In this document: piece by piece, positions 1 through 10,000 of the stretch
Layout: every line of letters begins with the position of its first letter
Position numbering within the stretch: the stretch's first letter is position 1
Source: an uncultured Ignavibacteriales bacterium
GTDB taxonomy: Bacteria; Bacteroidota; Ignavibacteria; Ignavibacteriales; Ignavibacteriaceae
DNA length: 44,190 nt
Direction of reading: 5' to 3'
Assembly (NCBI GenBank): GCA_937858935.1
Contig: CALLZX010000460.1
Coordinates: 1-44,190, forward strand
Notes under the pieces: model-generated
What the model was told of the DNA's origin: nothing
Seen by the model: only the letters and a program-made list of their open reading frames with translations
Databases searched by the model: none
Position numbers and translations under genes: made by a program

Positions 1-1008
1 ATTAAAAAGTAATCGTGTTGGTAATTCAATTTGTTTGGAAAAATCCTTTTCAGGATAATTCATTAAATCACAAAGCAAGTTTACCGCAGAAGTTCCCAGT
101 TCTTTTGTCGGTTGATCGACATAATTGAATACAGAGGGAGCCATATACTTAAAAACATTATTACCAAAACAAGTAATGTTAATATCCTTTGGAATTTTTA
201 TTCCTACTTCAGATGCAGCTTCGTACAAACCGAGAGCAACCGGATAAGTTACTGCAAGAATTGCTTCAGGCAACTGACCGCTTTTTAGTAACTCCTTAAA
301 AGCATTATAACCGTCTTCCTCACCAAATCCACCTTTAATAATCCATTTGTCATTCACAGGTAAATTGTATTTAGACATTGCATCAAAAAATCCCTGTGAT
401 CTTGCCTTTCCAATGTTTATGAAATCGTGCCCGCCAACTAAACTTATATTCCTATAACCCTTATTAATAAAATACTCAACTGCAGAAAAAGCTCCGCCCC
501 GATCATCCACAGTAACACTAGGAACTCCCGGAATATCCGGGACTCTATCAATAAAAACCATTGGAACATTCATTTTAATAACACGTTCAAAAATCGAATA
601 ATCTTTTGTTTGTTCTGTAATCGATACTATCAATCCGTCAATTCGCATTGAAAGTAAAGATTCTATGTGCTGTCGTTCTCTTGATGCTATTTCTTGTGAT
701 ACAGTGATAACACTTTCATATTTTTTTTCAAATGCGGAATCATAGATCGCCTCAATCACCGAACCAAAAAAGAAATGTGCAATCTTTGGAACCACTATAC
801 CGATAATATTAGATTTTCTAGCTGATAGATTTCTTGCATTTAAGTTTGGACGATAACCCAAACTTTCAGCAAGTTGTTTTACTTTTAATTTCGTTTCGTC
901 AGAAATATCTGAATGATCTCTAAGAGCTTTAGAAATTGTAACCTTAGAAACTCCCAGAATTTTTGCCAGATCTTCTAATTTTGCTGGTGAGACTCTTTTG
1001 TTAGGCAT
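1..1008 (-). CDS. LacI-family transcriptional regulator (3' end cut by window edge)
   Basis: The reading frame opens with MPNKRVSPAKLEDLAKILGV at 1008 and stays open for 336 codons to the window edge, so only the last few residues are missing. Residues about 9-55 form the LacI helix-turn-helix (LAKILGVSKVTISKALRDH) followed by the hinge (GYRPNLNARNLSARKSNIIG). The rest matches the periplasmic-binding-protein-like sugar sensor, including IDGLIVSI, VPMVFIDR and LPTRLL near the end. It is the last visible gene of the receptor-lyase-hydrolase series, 44 bp after the GH105 gene, so it probably senses a pectin breakdown product and controls this cluster. A palindrome suited to a LacI protein lies at 10125-10148. 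The family call is firm. The effector and the direction of regulation are inferred. Confidence 0.93.
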   Translation of the reverse strand, partial: MPNKRVSPAKLEDLAKILGVSKVTISKALRDHSDISDETKLKVKQLAESLGYRPNLNARNLSARKSNIIGIVVPKIAHFFFGSVIEAIYDSAFEKKYESVITVSQEIASRERQHIESLLSMRIDGLIVSITEQTKDYSIFERVIKMNVPMVFIDRVPDIPGVPSVTVDDRGGAFSAVEYFINKGYRNISLVGGHDFINIGKARSQGFFDAMSKYNLPVNDKWIIKGGFGEEDGYNAFKELLKSGQLPEAILAVTYPVALGLYEAASEVGIKIPKDINITCFGNNVFKYMAPSVFNYVDQPTKELGTSAVNLLCDLMNYPEKDFSKQIELPTRLLFN

Positions 1009-1052
1009 AAAAAAACACTACTCTCTTTCTAATAACTTCAACTACAAAGATT

Positions 1053-2270
1053 CTAATTTTTACTACTCAATTTACTAATTTCATTTGCTGCAAGTATCAA
1101 AGCTCCATAACCTTTAAAATCATTGTCACGTTTTGGTTCACGAATATAATACTCAAAACTACCATCGCGATATGGATTACCGCCTAACCCTGATACCGAA
1201 CATACATTAGTTAAAATATAATTTCCATTATCATTCAAAATTAAAAATTCTTTTATCAAATTTTCATACGATTCTTTTCCAATTTCCATAAACTTATTAT
1301 CTAAATATCCTTTATTATAACCTTTCGCAAAAGCATAGATAAACATGGAGGAGGCAGATGTTTCGATGTAATTTCCTTCACGATTTAGTATATCTACAAC
1401 TTGATACCATAACTTGGTTTTTTCATCACGATATTTTAATAAAGAAGAAGATAACTCCCGAAACATTTTAAGAATTTCATTTCTGTCTTTGTGATTTTCA
1501 GGAAACGAATCAAGCACATCAACCATAGACATCATAAACCAACCGAGTGATCTTCCCCAAAAGTTTGGTGAAGTTCCTTTAACTGGATCAGCCCATTTTT
1601 GTTGCTTACTTTCATCCCACCCGTGAAAGTACAATCCTGTCTTTTCATCATACAAATGCTTTTTAATCAACAAAAACTGATTTGCAATATCATCAAAATT
1701 GTTTTGAGAATTAAACATCACAGAATATTCAGTATAAAATGGTTCTGCCATATACAAACCATCGAGCCACATTTGATTTGGATAAATTTTCTTATGCCAG
1801 AATCCACCTTCAGAAGTTCTTGGATGCAATTGTAATTGTTTGATTAATGTATCTGCTGCAAGTTTATACTTCTTTTCTTTTGTTATCTCATAAAGATGAA
1901 GTAGAACTCTGCCTGGAGCAACATTGTCAATATTAAAATTATTTAAGTCATAAGTTTTGATAGAACCATCATCATTTACATAATAATCGATGTTCTTTTT
2001 TATGTAATTAAAATACTTTTCATCCTTTGTTTTAGTCCAGAGTCTGTAAATTGATTCAAGTATTAATCCTTGTTCATAATTCCATTTATAACTTTTCGCT
2101 TCTGTTTTATAAGCAACAGTATCAGGGTACAGAGCTATAAAGTTATTCACAAGAATTTCTGGTGTAATTGAAACAACTTCTTTATTAACTGTATCAACAG
2201 AACTGCAGCCAATAAAAAAAGAAAAAAGAATAGTCAAAATAACTTTTCGAATAAGATTTCTGTAAAACAT
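1053..2270 (-). CDS. GH105 unsaturated rhamnogalacturonyl/galacturonyl hydrolase, lipoprotein
   Basis: A 405-residue protein with a lipoprotein signal peptide (lipobox FFIGC, Cys22). It carries GH105/GH88-type signatures: MWLDGLYM at 167-174 (the conserved Asp is the expected catalytic residue), HGWDES at 216-221, FWGRSLGW at 237-244, and a C-terminal GLGGNPYRDGSFEYY segment. The family removes the unsaturated uronic acid from the non-reducing end of oligosaccharides made by pectate or rhamnogalacturonan lyases. That fits the neighbouring PL9 and PL10 lyases. Length is normal for the family plus a signal peptide. The gene follows the GH28 gene with a 2-bp gap, so the two are almost certainly co-transcribed. 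Whether the substrate is rhamnogalacturonan or homogalacturonan oligomers cannot be told from the sequence. Confidence 0.9.
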   Translation of the reverse strand: MFYRNLIRKVILTILFSFFIGCSSVDTVNKEVVSITPEILVNNFIALYPDTVAYKTEAKSYKWNYEQGLILESIYRLWTKTKDEKYFNYIKKNIDYYVNDDGSIKTYDLNNFNIDNVAPGRVLLHLYEITKEKKYKLAADTLIKQLQLHPRTSEGGFWHKKIYPNQMWLDGLYMAEPFYTEYSVMFNSQNNFDDIANQFLLIKKHLYDEKTGLYFHGWDESKQQKWADPVKGTSPNFWGRSLGWFMMSMVDVLDSFPENHKDRNEILKMFRELSSSLLKYRDEKTKLWYQVVDILNREGNYIETSASSMFIYAFAKGYNKGYLDNKFMEIGKESYENLIKEFLILNDNGNYILTNVCSVSGLGGNPYRDGSFEYYIREPKRDNDFKGYGALILAANEISKLSSKN

Positions 2271-2272
2271 AA

Positions 2273-3673
2273 TTAATTGATCACTCTATTATTTATAGTA
2301 ACATCTTCAAATGAGAGGTTTTCAACATTCTCCAACAAATTATCGTTACCAACATTTTCAAATTTTGAATTTCTTATAATCAAATTTTTTACTTTTGAAT
2401 GATCATAAGCTTTAATCCAAATTGCGAAAGGACTTTTTTTACTTGTTATATTCTCAAGAATAACATTATTAACAGTTGGTGCAAATTTGCCGGCATCGCC
2501 TTCTTCGTAATAGTAATCTATTTTTAAAATCGCTTCACTAACTTCTCCGATGGTTAGATTTCGCACGAAAATATTTTCAAGAACTCCGCCTCGTACCGAA
2601 TTAGTTTTTATTCTTATTGCACGATCGAGATTGGGACTATCCATCCGGCAATCTTCTACAAATATATTTTTTACACCGCCAGAAATTTCACTCCCCAATA
2701 CTACACCACCGTGTCCATTTCTCATCACACAATTTTTAACAACAATATTTTCACTTGGAATATTAATCCTTCTTCCATCATTGTTTCTGCCCGATTTTAT
2801 TGCGATGCAATCGTCTCCATTATTAAAGTAACAATCCTGAATTAAAACGTCTTTTGAACTTTCTGGATTGCAGCCATCATTGTTTGGTCCTAATCCTTCT
2901 ATCTTAACATTCAGTACAGAAACATTCTGACAGAGGACAGGATTGATAAACCACATTGGTGAATCTTTTAAAGTTACTCCTTCTATCAATACATTTTTAC
3001 AATTATAAAACTGAATAAAATTTGGTCTTAAATAAAATCCTTCTCCAAATATTCTATGTTCCAGAGGAATATTATTCTCTCCCATTTCAAAAAGTTTATC
3101 TCTGCCATTTTTTTGATGAGGCATTCCCTCTTTCCAACCGAACTCTTCTTTCCCTTTCCAGCTCCACCAATTTTCATTGCTTGATTGTCCATCCAGTATT
3201 CCGCTTCCACTGATTGCAATATTTTCCTGTCCATCAGCATAAATCAATGAAGAGTAATTCATGCATTCAACACCCTCCCATCGAGAAAATACAAGTGGAA
3301 GATATTTATTTGGATCAGTAGAAAACTTAATAACAGAACCTTCTTTTAAAAAAAGATTTGTATTACTTTTTAGATGAATTGCTCCCGTTAAGAAAGTTCC
3401 TTTTGGTATAACAACTTTTCCACCACCACTTTTAACACATTCATCAATAGCAAGTTTAAATGAATTTGTACAATCGGTATTTCCATCACCAACAGCGCCA
3501 TACTTTGTAATATCAAAAATTTTATCATGAAAAGTTGGGGGTACAATTCTTTCTAGTATTTCATCAGCTTTCTTCCAATTGTCTGTAGCTTCAGTATGAT
3601 TACTCTTCGAACAACTTAACAGAAGAATGCTTGTGAAAGAGATGATAAAATATTTTATTAATGATTTAGTCAT
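2273..3673 (-). CDS. GH28 polygalacturonase-family lipoprotein
   Basis: A 466-residue right-handed beta-helix glycosidase with a lipoprotein signal (LLLSC, Cys21). An N-terminal FDITKYGAVGDGNTD segment opens the helix, as is usual in the family. The GH28 catalytic motifs are all visible: NNDGCNPES at 264-272, GDDCIAIKSG at 286-295, GHGGVVLGSE at 320-329 and RAIRIKT at 351-357. These supply the catalytic Asp residues, the His and the substrate-binding Arg-Lys pair. The family hydrolyses alpha-1,4-galacturonan or rhamnogalacturonan linkages. As a lipoprotein it probably acts at the cell envelope on oligomers already cut by the lyases. It sits 3 bp after the PL9 gene. Exo- or endo-activity is not decidable here. 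Confidence 0.93.
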   Translation of the reverse strand: MTKSLIKYFIISFTSILLLSCSKSNHTEATDNWKKADEILERIVPPTFHDKIFDITKYGAVGDGNTDCTNSFKLAIDECVKSGGGKVVIPKGTFLTGAIHLKSNTNLFLKEGSVIKFSTDPNKYLPLVFSRWEGVECMNYSSLIYADGQENIAISGSGILDGQSSNENWWSWKGKEEFGWKEGMPHQKNGRDKLFEMGENNIPLEHRIFGEGFYLRPNFIQFYNCKNVLIEGVTLKDSPMWFINPVLCQNVSVLNVKIEGLGPNNDGCNPESSKDVLIQDCYFNNGDDCIAIKSGRNNDGRRINIPSENIVVKNCVMRNGHGGVVLGSEISGGVKNIFVEDCRMDSPNLDRAIRIKTNSVRGGVLENIFVRNLTIGEVSEAILKIDYYYEEGDAGKFAPTVNNVILENITSKKSPFAIWIKAYDHSKVKNLIIRNSKFENVGNDNLLENVENLSFEDVTINNRVIN

Positions 3674-3676
3674 AAT

Positions 3677-5212
3677 TTATTTCATCAGTATCATTTTTTT
3701 TGTCTCAACAAAACCTTGTCCTGAGCCTGTCGAAGGATCACCTGCTTTAAGCTGATAGAAATATATTCCGGAACTTAATTGTGCATCGTTCATTGTAAAT
3801 TGTACATTGTATCTACCTGCAGATTTATATTCATCAACAAGTTTTGCGACTTCATTTCCAAGGACATCATAAACTTTTAATGTTTGCCAACTGGAGACGG
3901 AAGACTGCCAACTGATGTTAGTACTTGGATTAAATGGATTTGGATAATTCTGTTGAAGATAAAATTGATTTATCACCATATTTTCATTTTTAACCGAACT
4001 GGGAATACCATCTGTTTCAAAAGCCCCTAAATCCGGTGCTGCATCGTTATATGGTAAACCAACAGGAACACCAGCATCAATTAAATCACTGCCTGTGGCA
4101 AGATGCAAAAATTCTAAGTCTGGTAAACTTCCATCGGCGTTACGAGGTCCCCGAACTCCAAGTGTATCGATAGAAACAAAATCATCAATTGTAACATTAA
4201 AAGGACTCATCCAACTATTTGTTTGTTGAATTACAAAGCTTGCCAAAGAACCGTAACTATCTAATGCTAGATTATTAATTAAAATTGCTGTCTTGCTGCT
4301 ATCCAATGCAGTTGTAATTGAATAATTAGTTCCGTTCCTATAACCAGAGCAATTATAAAGAGTCATCGAACCTTTATTATTGTTCTGATCAAAACCTTTT
4401 ACCCTATTATCAAAAGCAACACAATTCTTTAAAGTAAAATTATGCATTAAATCTTTATTATCACTTCCGCCCATTTTAAAACCGTTACCATTTCCGGAAC
4501 TTGGACTTCCATCACTTAGATATCCATTAGCAAAACACCAGCAATTTTCCAGTACCGTATTCACATCGTTTGAAGGTCGAAGATATCCATCCCAGCCATC
4601 ATCTGAATTTTGCCAAGCTCTGCAGCCATAAAAATAGTTATTGGTTCCTACATTAAGCTTCGGCGCAAATCCATCGGCATTCCCCTGAGCTGGATCAGAA
4701 TTAAAGTATGAGTCACAATTAATGATCTGATTATTCGATGCACCACCGCTTAATTGTAATCCAGTATCGTGATTTTGATAAAAGGAACAGAATTCTATTA
4801 TATTGTTTGAACCACTTAAGTTCATACCATTATCACCAGCTCCTTTTATATCTAGTCCTTTAATGTGCCAATAACTGCCGCTTAATGTTATCGCACGATT
4901 AGTACTACTAATTGTCATTGAAGAAAAATCCAGAATAGGTTTTTCTTGATTGTATGAAAATAAATAGTATCTGCTGTTTACGTTCCCGCTTTTTGAAATA
5001 CTAATTTTATCAATATCTGATAGTAAATAAATTCCACCCTTAACAAAAATAGTATCACCCAGCTGAATCCTGTTAACAGCGGCTGGAATACTTTTTAATG
5101 GAAATTCCAAAGTGCCAGTGTTGTTATCATCACCATCAGGAGAAACAAATATCTGAGAATAACTCATGGAAAAAGTTATTATTAAATAAATTAAAATTTG
5201 CAGTTTCATCAT
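3677..5212 (-). CDS. PL9-family pectate lyase with T9SS C-terminal sorting domain
   Basis: A secreted parallel beta-helix protein of 511 residues counted from the MMKLQ start at 5212. An earlier ATG at 5227 lies inside the stem of an intercistronic hairpin (5223-5246) and would add MPSLN ahead of a good signal peptide, so it was not chosen. PL9 landmarks, numbered from MMKLQ, are GNADGFAPK (Asp179), NSDDGWDG (Asp204, Asp205, Asp208) and GNGNGFKMGG (Lys246). They correspond by pattern and spacing to the calcium-binding aspartates and catalytic lysine known for Pel9A. The last 85 or so residues are a type IX secretion tag with NYPNPFNPST and a terminal FVETKKMILMK. A repeat-like in-frame insertion (GDPSTGSGQG) interrupts that tag close to the end. 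The enzyme should cleave polygalacturonate by beta-elimination outside the cell. Confidence 0.9.
   Translation of the reverse strand: MMKLQILIYLIITFSMSYSQIFVSPDGDDNNTGTLEFPLKSIPAAVNRIQLGDTIFVKGGIYLLSDIDKISISKSGNVNSRYYLFSYNQEKPILDFSSMTISSTNRAITLSGSYWHIKGLDIKGAGDNGMNLSGSNNIIEFCSFYQNHDTGLQLSGGASNNQIINCDSYFNSDPAQGNADGFAPKLNVGTNNYFYGCRAWQNSDDGWDGYLRPSNDVNTVLENCWCFANGYLSDGSPSSGNGNGFKMGGSDNKDLMHNFTLKNCVAFDNRVKGFDQNNNKGSMTLYNCSGYRNGTNYSITTALDSSKTAILINNLALDSYGSLASFVIQQTNSWMSPFNVTIDDFVSIDTLGVRGPRNADGSLPDLEFLHLATGSDLIDAGVPVGLPYNDAAPDLGAFETDGIPSSVKNENMVINQFYLQQNYPNPFNPSTNISWQSSVSSWQTLKVYDVLGNEVAKLVDEYKSAGRYNVQFTMNDAQLSSGIYFYQLKAGDPSTGSGQGFVETKKMILMK
3714..3739. repeat. Repeat-like sequence inserted in frame in the PL9 T9SS tag
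   Basis: The plus strand contains the core CCTGAGCCTGTCGAAGG with weak inverted complementarity (TCCT at 3719-3722 against AGGA at 3734-3737). On the coding strand it reads DPSTGSGQG, in frame, between FYQLKAG and FVETKKM. The sister tag of the beta-helix gene (5260-6954) has FYKLESGKNVATQKM at the same place without this segment. I recall this core as a dispersed repeat in many environmental bacterial genomes. Only one copy was noticed in this window. Confidence 0.6.
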
Positions 5213-5222
5213 ATTCAAAGAA

Positions 5223-5246
5223 GGCATCCAGCAAAAACTGGATGCC
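5223..5246 (-). terminator. Intercistronic hairpin between the beta-helix and PL9 genes
   Basis: GGCATCCAG at 5223-5231 and CTGGATGCC at 5238-5246 form a perfect 9-bp stem with a 6-nt loop, 13 bp after the stop of the upstream gene (5260). On the minus strand it is followed by TTCTTT, a weak T-tract. It could act as a partial terminator or as an RNA-stabilising hairpin that sets different levels for the two genes. Confidence 0.6.
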
Positions 5247-5259
5247 CAGAAGATTTTTA

Positions 5260-6954
5260 TTATTTGAGCAACATCATTTTTTGTGTTGCTACATTTTTCC
5301 CAGATTCTAATTTATAGAAATAGATACCCGAAGAAAGATTGGAAGCGTTAAAATCAACAGTATGTCTGCCTGCATGAAGTTCCTGATTTAGAATGGTGAC
5401 AACTTTTTGTCCCAATAAATTATATACTGATACATTTGTCAACCCTGCTTCAGTTAAATTAAATGTAATTCTAGTGGATGGATTAAATGGATTAGGATAA
5501 TTCTGTTCAAGTGAAAATGATTGAGGGATATATCCTTCTTCAGTTTCAACATCAGTAATCCATGTCAGCCATTCAGCTTTTTTAGTTGGGAACCAATTTA
5601 AATCACCAACCGGAAAACCACCTTGTGAACCTGTGTATGCAGCAACAGATGTTGGATAAGAACAGTTTAGTGTGTCACGATAATATCGATATCCTTTTCT
5701 GTCCATATCATCTGTAGCTCTGTTCCAGAGTGATGAAGGAGTATTTTTGGTTTTGTTACCACCGCTTGGGCTCCAATACCAACGAATCATATTAACCATT
5801 ACTTTAGGTATGTTTGCTAACAAAATTGACTCCTTAGTAAAAGCTGTTAGCGAATCCGCACCAATTCTTGAATTAATATGCCAGGATAACGGTGAACCTT
5901 CAGTAACGTTATACTGATTAAAGAATCCCTGACCTGTATCAGAAATAGAATAGAAATTGTTAGAAATAAACCATTGAGTAGTATCGTTTGGTGCTGTAAA
6001 AATCCATGACATTCTATTATTTCCGTTTGGATATTTTTCACCTGTGTTAGCCCATTCAGCAGTTCTTGTAGCATCTGTTGAATCTTCACCACCTGCAAAT
6101 CCATCTATAATTAAATTATTTGTGATATAGAATTTTTCACCAACATTTCCTAATGATAAAAGACCATGAAAGGAAAACCCATTTACAAAGGAATTATGAT
6201 CGATTCTGCCATACTTTATTCCGCCAGTGCCCGCAAGTGGGTTAGCAAAATTGTAATGTCTTATAACACGATCCTGGAAGTTTACAAAAGTATTATTCAC
6301 AATAATTAAAGAATCACAGGATGCTTCTCTCAAGTCGATTCCTTTGCCTGCTCCTAAATTTGAAGTACTTAGAGCACCCATATTTGCGAAAATACAATTT
6401 GTTATTTCAACCTTTGTAGTAGCGCTACCTGTTCTTACATGCTGACCGTTAATATTTGTAAGTATACAACTATCAATTATGATATATGATCCTTCACCAT
6501 TTGTATTAATCAATCCACCTTGTACGTTATTAAAGTTAGAATCTACAGGTTCAAAGTATCCAGAGACAATAATATTTTTCATCTCAAGGTTACCACCACC
6601 TAATTGGAATAAATTTCCTGGAGGTCTATGTGGATTTGCACCTGTTCCTTGGGGATATTGGAAAATTATTGGCTTAGTTGTATTTCCAGCGACATTTTTC
6701 ATTTTAATTCTTAATGTCTTACCAGAAGGTACATTAAAAATCTCAGTATTAAGATACAACCCTCCTGGTTGCAGTAAATAAACACGATCAGGTAATAAGC
6801 CACTTGTTGCCGTTGTGTCTGCACGGATCTGTTCCATTAGAAATGTTCCAGGTCCGGTATATGGAGCTAATTCTAAATAGCTCTGAGCAAATGCAGAAAT
6901 TTGCAGCAGCATAGCAAGAAAAAGAATAATGCCACCGTATTTTTTTGCAATCAT
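5260..6954 (-). CDS. Secreted right-handed beta-helix protein with T9SS sorting domain, family unknown
   Basis: A 564-residue protein with an N-terminal signal peptide (IILFLAMLLQISAFAQ) and a clear SD (AAGGAG) before the ATG. Residues about 70-330 show short repeating strands rich in Asn, Ile and Val (IIIDSCILTNINGQHV, VEITNCIFANMGAL, LIIVNNTFVNFQDRVIRHYN), typical of pectate-lyase-like parallel beta-helices. The C-terminal 85 residues are a type IX secretion tag (SFSLEQNYPNPFNPST to KMMLLK). I cannot match it to a numbered polysaccharide lyase family. It lies between the receptor gene and the PL9 gene in the same direction, so a pectin-cleaving or pectin-binding role is likely but inferred. 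A candidate basic active-site residue is the Arg in DRVIRHYN. Confidence 0.8.
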   Translation of the reverse strand: MIAKKYGGIILFLAMLLQISAFAQSYLELAPYTGPGTFLMEQIRADTTATSGLLPDRVYLLQPGGLYLNTEIFNVPSGKTLRIKMKNVAGNTTKPIIFQYPQGTGANPHRPPGNLFQLGGGNLEMKNIIVSGYFEPVDSNFNNVQGGLINTNGEGSYIIIDSCILTNINGQHVRTGSATTKVEITNCIFANMGALSTSNLGAGKGIDLREASCDSLIIVNNTFVNFQDRVIRHYNFANPLAGTGGIKYGRIDHNSFVNGFSFHGLLSLGNVGEKFYITNNLIIDGFAGGEDSTDATRTAEWANTGEKYPNGNNRMSWIFTAPNDTTQWFISNNFYSISDTGQGFFNQYNVTEGSPLSWHINSRIGADSLTAFTKESILLANIPKVMVNMIRWYWSPSGGNKTKNTPSSLWNRATDDMDRKGYRYYRDTLNCSYPTSVAAYTGSQGGFPVGDLNWFPTKKAEWLTWITDVETEEGYIPQSFSLEQNYPNPFNPSTRITFNLTEAGLTNVSVYNLLGQKVVTILNQELHAGRHTVDFNASNLSSGIYFYKLESGKNVATQKMMLLK

Positions 6955-7033
6955 AATGTACTCCTTATGTTATTTAGTAGGTTTTATTTAATTGTTACTT
7001 GTGTAACTGGTATGATCGAGTTGAATTTTATTG

Positions 7034-10000
7034 TTAGAGTTCGAGAATTATCCCTAAGTCAGCAGTGATACCATAATGCTCGCTGGTATTGAGAATTTTG
7101 TATTCATTAACCCTGTTGTAAATGGAATTACTTTCTTTGATGTTATTCAGGTTGCTGATATTTAGAAGTACTGATAAATATTCTGTTATTTTTTGTCTAA
7201 GTGCTAAATCAATTCTTGTAAAACTGTTAATAATTTGATCACTTCTTCTGCTTGCTGTAAACAAATGATTATATTCTGATTGATAAAACAATGATACTCT
7301 ACCTGAGAAACCATCAATATCATAACCAAGAGAAATATTACCAAAAAACTTTGGTTGATCTTCCAGTTGTTGTTTTATCTGAACAGGACGATCCTCGTAA
7401 CGATAAAATGGAATTCCTGGAAACTCTGGCACATAATAAATAACAGTATCTGTAACAGCAGAAAGTATCACAGTTTCAGATTTCACTAAAGAGAAATTAT
7501 AAGAAAGAACTATATTCTTAAGTAAACCAGGCAGGAATGCAAAATTCATTTGATGTTCAAATTCTAATCCCCACACCTTTGTGTCTTGCGGTGAATTGTA
7601 AGGAACCGTCAATTGATAAGATCCGGTATGTAATGATTCCCATTGTAATCCAAGATACGATAAGAGTGTATCACCTGTAGTATTTATTTGGTTAAGAACA
7701 TGATACTGATCTTTAATTACCTTATAGAAAGCTGATAAAGATACCAACCCTATTTCATTTCCAAATAATGATGTGTTAATCTCGTAATTCCATGCTTGTG
7801 CTGTTTTAAGTGTTGGATTTCCAACAATTATTTCCTTATTCGCACTTACATCAGCACCTCTCCATGCAAAATATGTATTAAGTCTATAGTTAAAATCTGG
7901 TCTCGCCAACGCTTTATATACTGCTAATCTAATATTTAATGTTTCAGTAGGTTTAATATTTAAGTGAAAATTTGGAAGATAAATTGTTTCACTATGATTT
8001 GCGGATGTATCTCTACTAAGGTCCGGTGGAATAGGAAATCCCCCTGTTTGAACAGGCGAATACTTTGAGTAATAATCGTTATTTTCATTCTCAACTCTTA
8101 ATCCAGCAATAAATGTCGCAAATTGTCCAATGTTAAGAGTGTTCATTAAATATAAAGCCCCAACCCTCTCGGTGATATTATAGTCACCTGCTTTTACTGA
8201 AGGATCATTATTGTATTCAAGTTTGGTTCCATTTTCACTGATACCATTTATATTCAAATCATACCATTGATTCAATCTATCTCTATCGATAAGAGGATTT
8301 AGTAAGTACTGGTTAAAAAGATTCCACGATTCCGGATTAGAACCTAAAAATTCTGAAAATGAAGCTGATGTATTAGCAGGAGATTGAAGGTATCTCTGAT
8401 AGAAGGCATCAAAATATGAACCGGCAAGTTGTTTCTCTCGCATCGAGCCATCTTCTAATCGCTCAAATGGCTGCCAGTAACCTAAATAATAAGGGGCATA
8501 TAATGCACCATTAACATTTGTTCTATCTTTAATACGATATTTGCCGCCAAATTTTAATTCACCTGAAAATGAATTATCAATCGTATATGTTTTGGAAATA
8601 TTTAGAAATGCTGTTCGTTCTTTATCAAAGTTTTTTTGCGAATAATAATCTGCCTCGTAAAGAGTTGCAGCATTAAAATTATTATATGCAAATGGAATAA
8701 GTTGCTCCGGATTTGTTTTGATGTCAGGGGTATTCATCATTCCTGCACCAGTAATAGAAGGCTCAAGAAATTCCATATAATAATCGTATGGATAGTCAGA
8801 AGATGATTGTGCAAATGAAAGACCCCAGTTTAACTTAAAATCAAAAAGATTATTTGTTCCTGTTAGCGAACTATTAAACGTTTCTATCTCCTGTTCCCTA
8901 TCTCTAAAATTATATGTAACCGCGCTGCTGGATTCGCGTGCTGGGTAATCTCTTTCATGTGTAATATAATTTCTGTTAGTGCTACTATACACATTATTAA
9001 ATTTAATTGTTCCCTCGTCCGGAGTATTAAAATCAAGAAGTAAAGTTACTCCGTTTCTCTTTCTTATCTCATCAGTAAAGCGAACGGAAAAATTACTTAT
9101 TAAATAATCTGTTTGATTGAGAACACTTTGATCATAATCTAAATTAATTCTTTCACTACTTCTAATCCTATTTTCTAAATTTGCCAGAACTTGAACACCA
9201 AGTAATTGGTCGATAAATCTTTCACCATATTTTATTCCAAAATTGTATTGTTTAAAGGAGTTCATAATATCGTTATAACCACCTTTGAGATCTAGTCTTA
9301 TTGTTCGGTCGGTGGGTGCTCCTTTGGTACCTAAATTCACGCTGCCAGCAATTGCATCAGCATCTTTGTCAGCAGTTAATGCTTTATAAAGTTCTATACC
9401 AGCAAGAGAGCCTTGAGATATAGTTCCTAAATCTAAACCTCGACCACTCGCATCAGTTGGTGGAATTCCTATACCATCTATAGTAACCTTAACAAACTTA
9501 TCACTTAGTCCACGAAGCACAATTTTATTTGCCTCGCCACCAGAACGAAGAATAGAGACCCCAGGTAGTCTTCCCATTACTTCAGCTGCGTTTACATCTG
9601 GCAACTCCTGAATCTTTTCTTCTGATACAACATTTATAATTGTATTTGATGTTCGTTGTTGATTTATTGCAGAGACTTGTCCCATCATTTGTCCAGTAAC
9701 TACAACTTCCTCACCGACCAGTACATCAAGCGATAGTTGAATATTCAATTCTTTTGTTTCAGATCTTTTTATCGTTACCTCAGTTTCTTTTGCCTTATAA
9801 CCAATATATGAAACCTTAACAACATACTTACCTGAATCGATAGAACTGATTATATACCTGCCATCAATATTTGTGGCAGCTCCAAGTGATGTTCCAATTA
9901 GAAATACATTAGCACCAATCAACTCTTTATTAGTTAAAGAATCAGTCACAGTACCCTTAAGAATTCCTTGGGCTAAGGATTGTGTTATGCTAAGAAAAAG

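Noticed and set aside
5213-5227. Upstream ATG for the PL9 gene (MPSLN extension)
   Set aside because: It lies inside a perfect hairpin stem, adds polar residues ahead of a good signal peptide, and has no SD.
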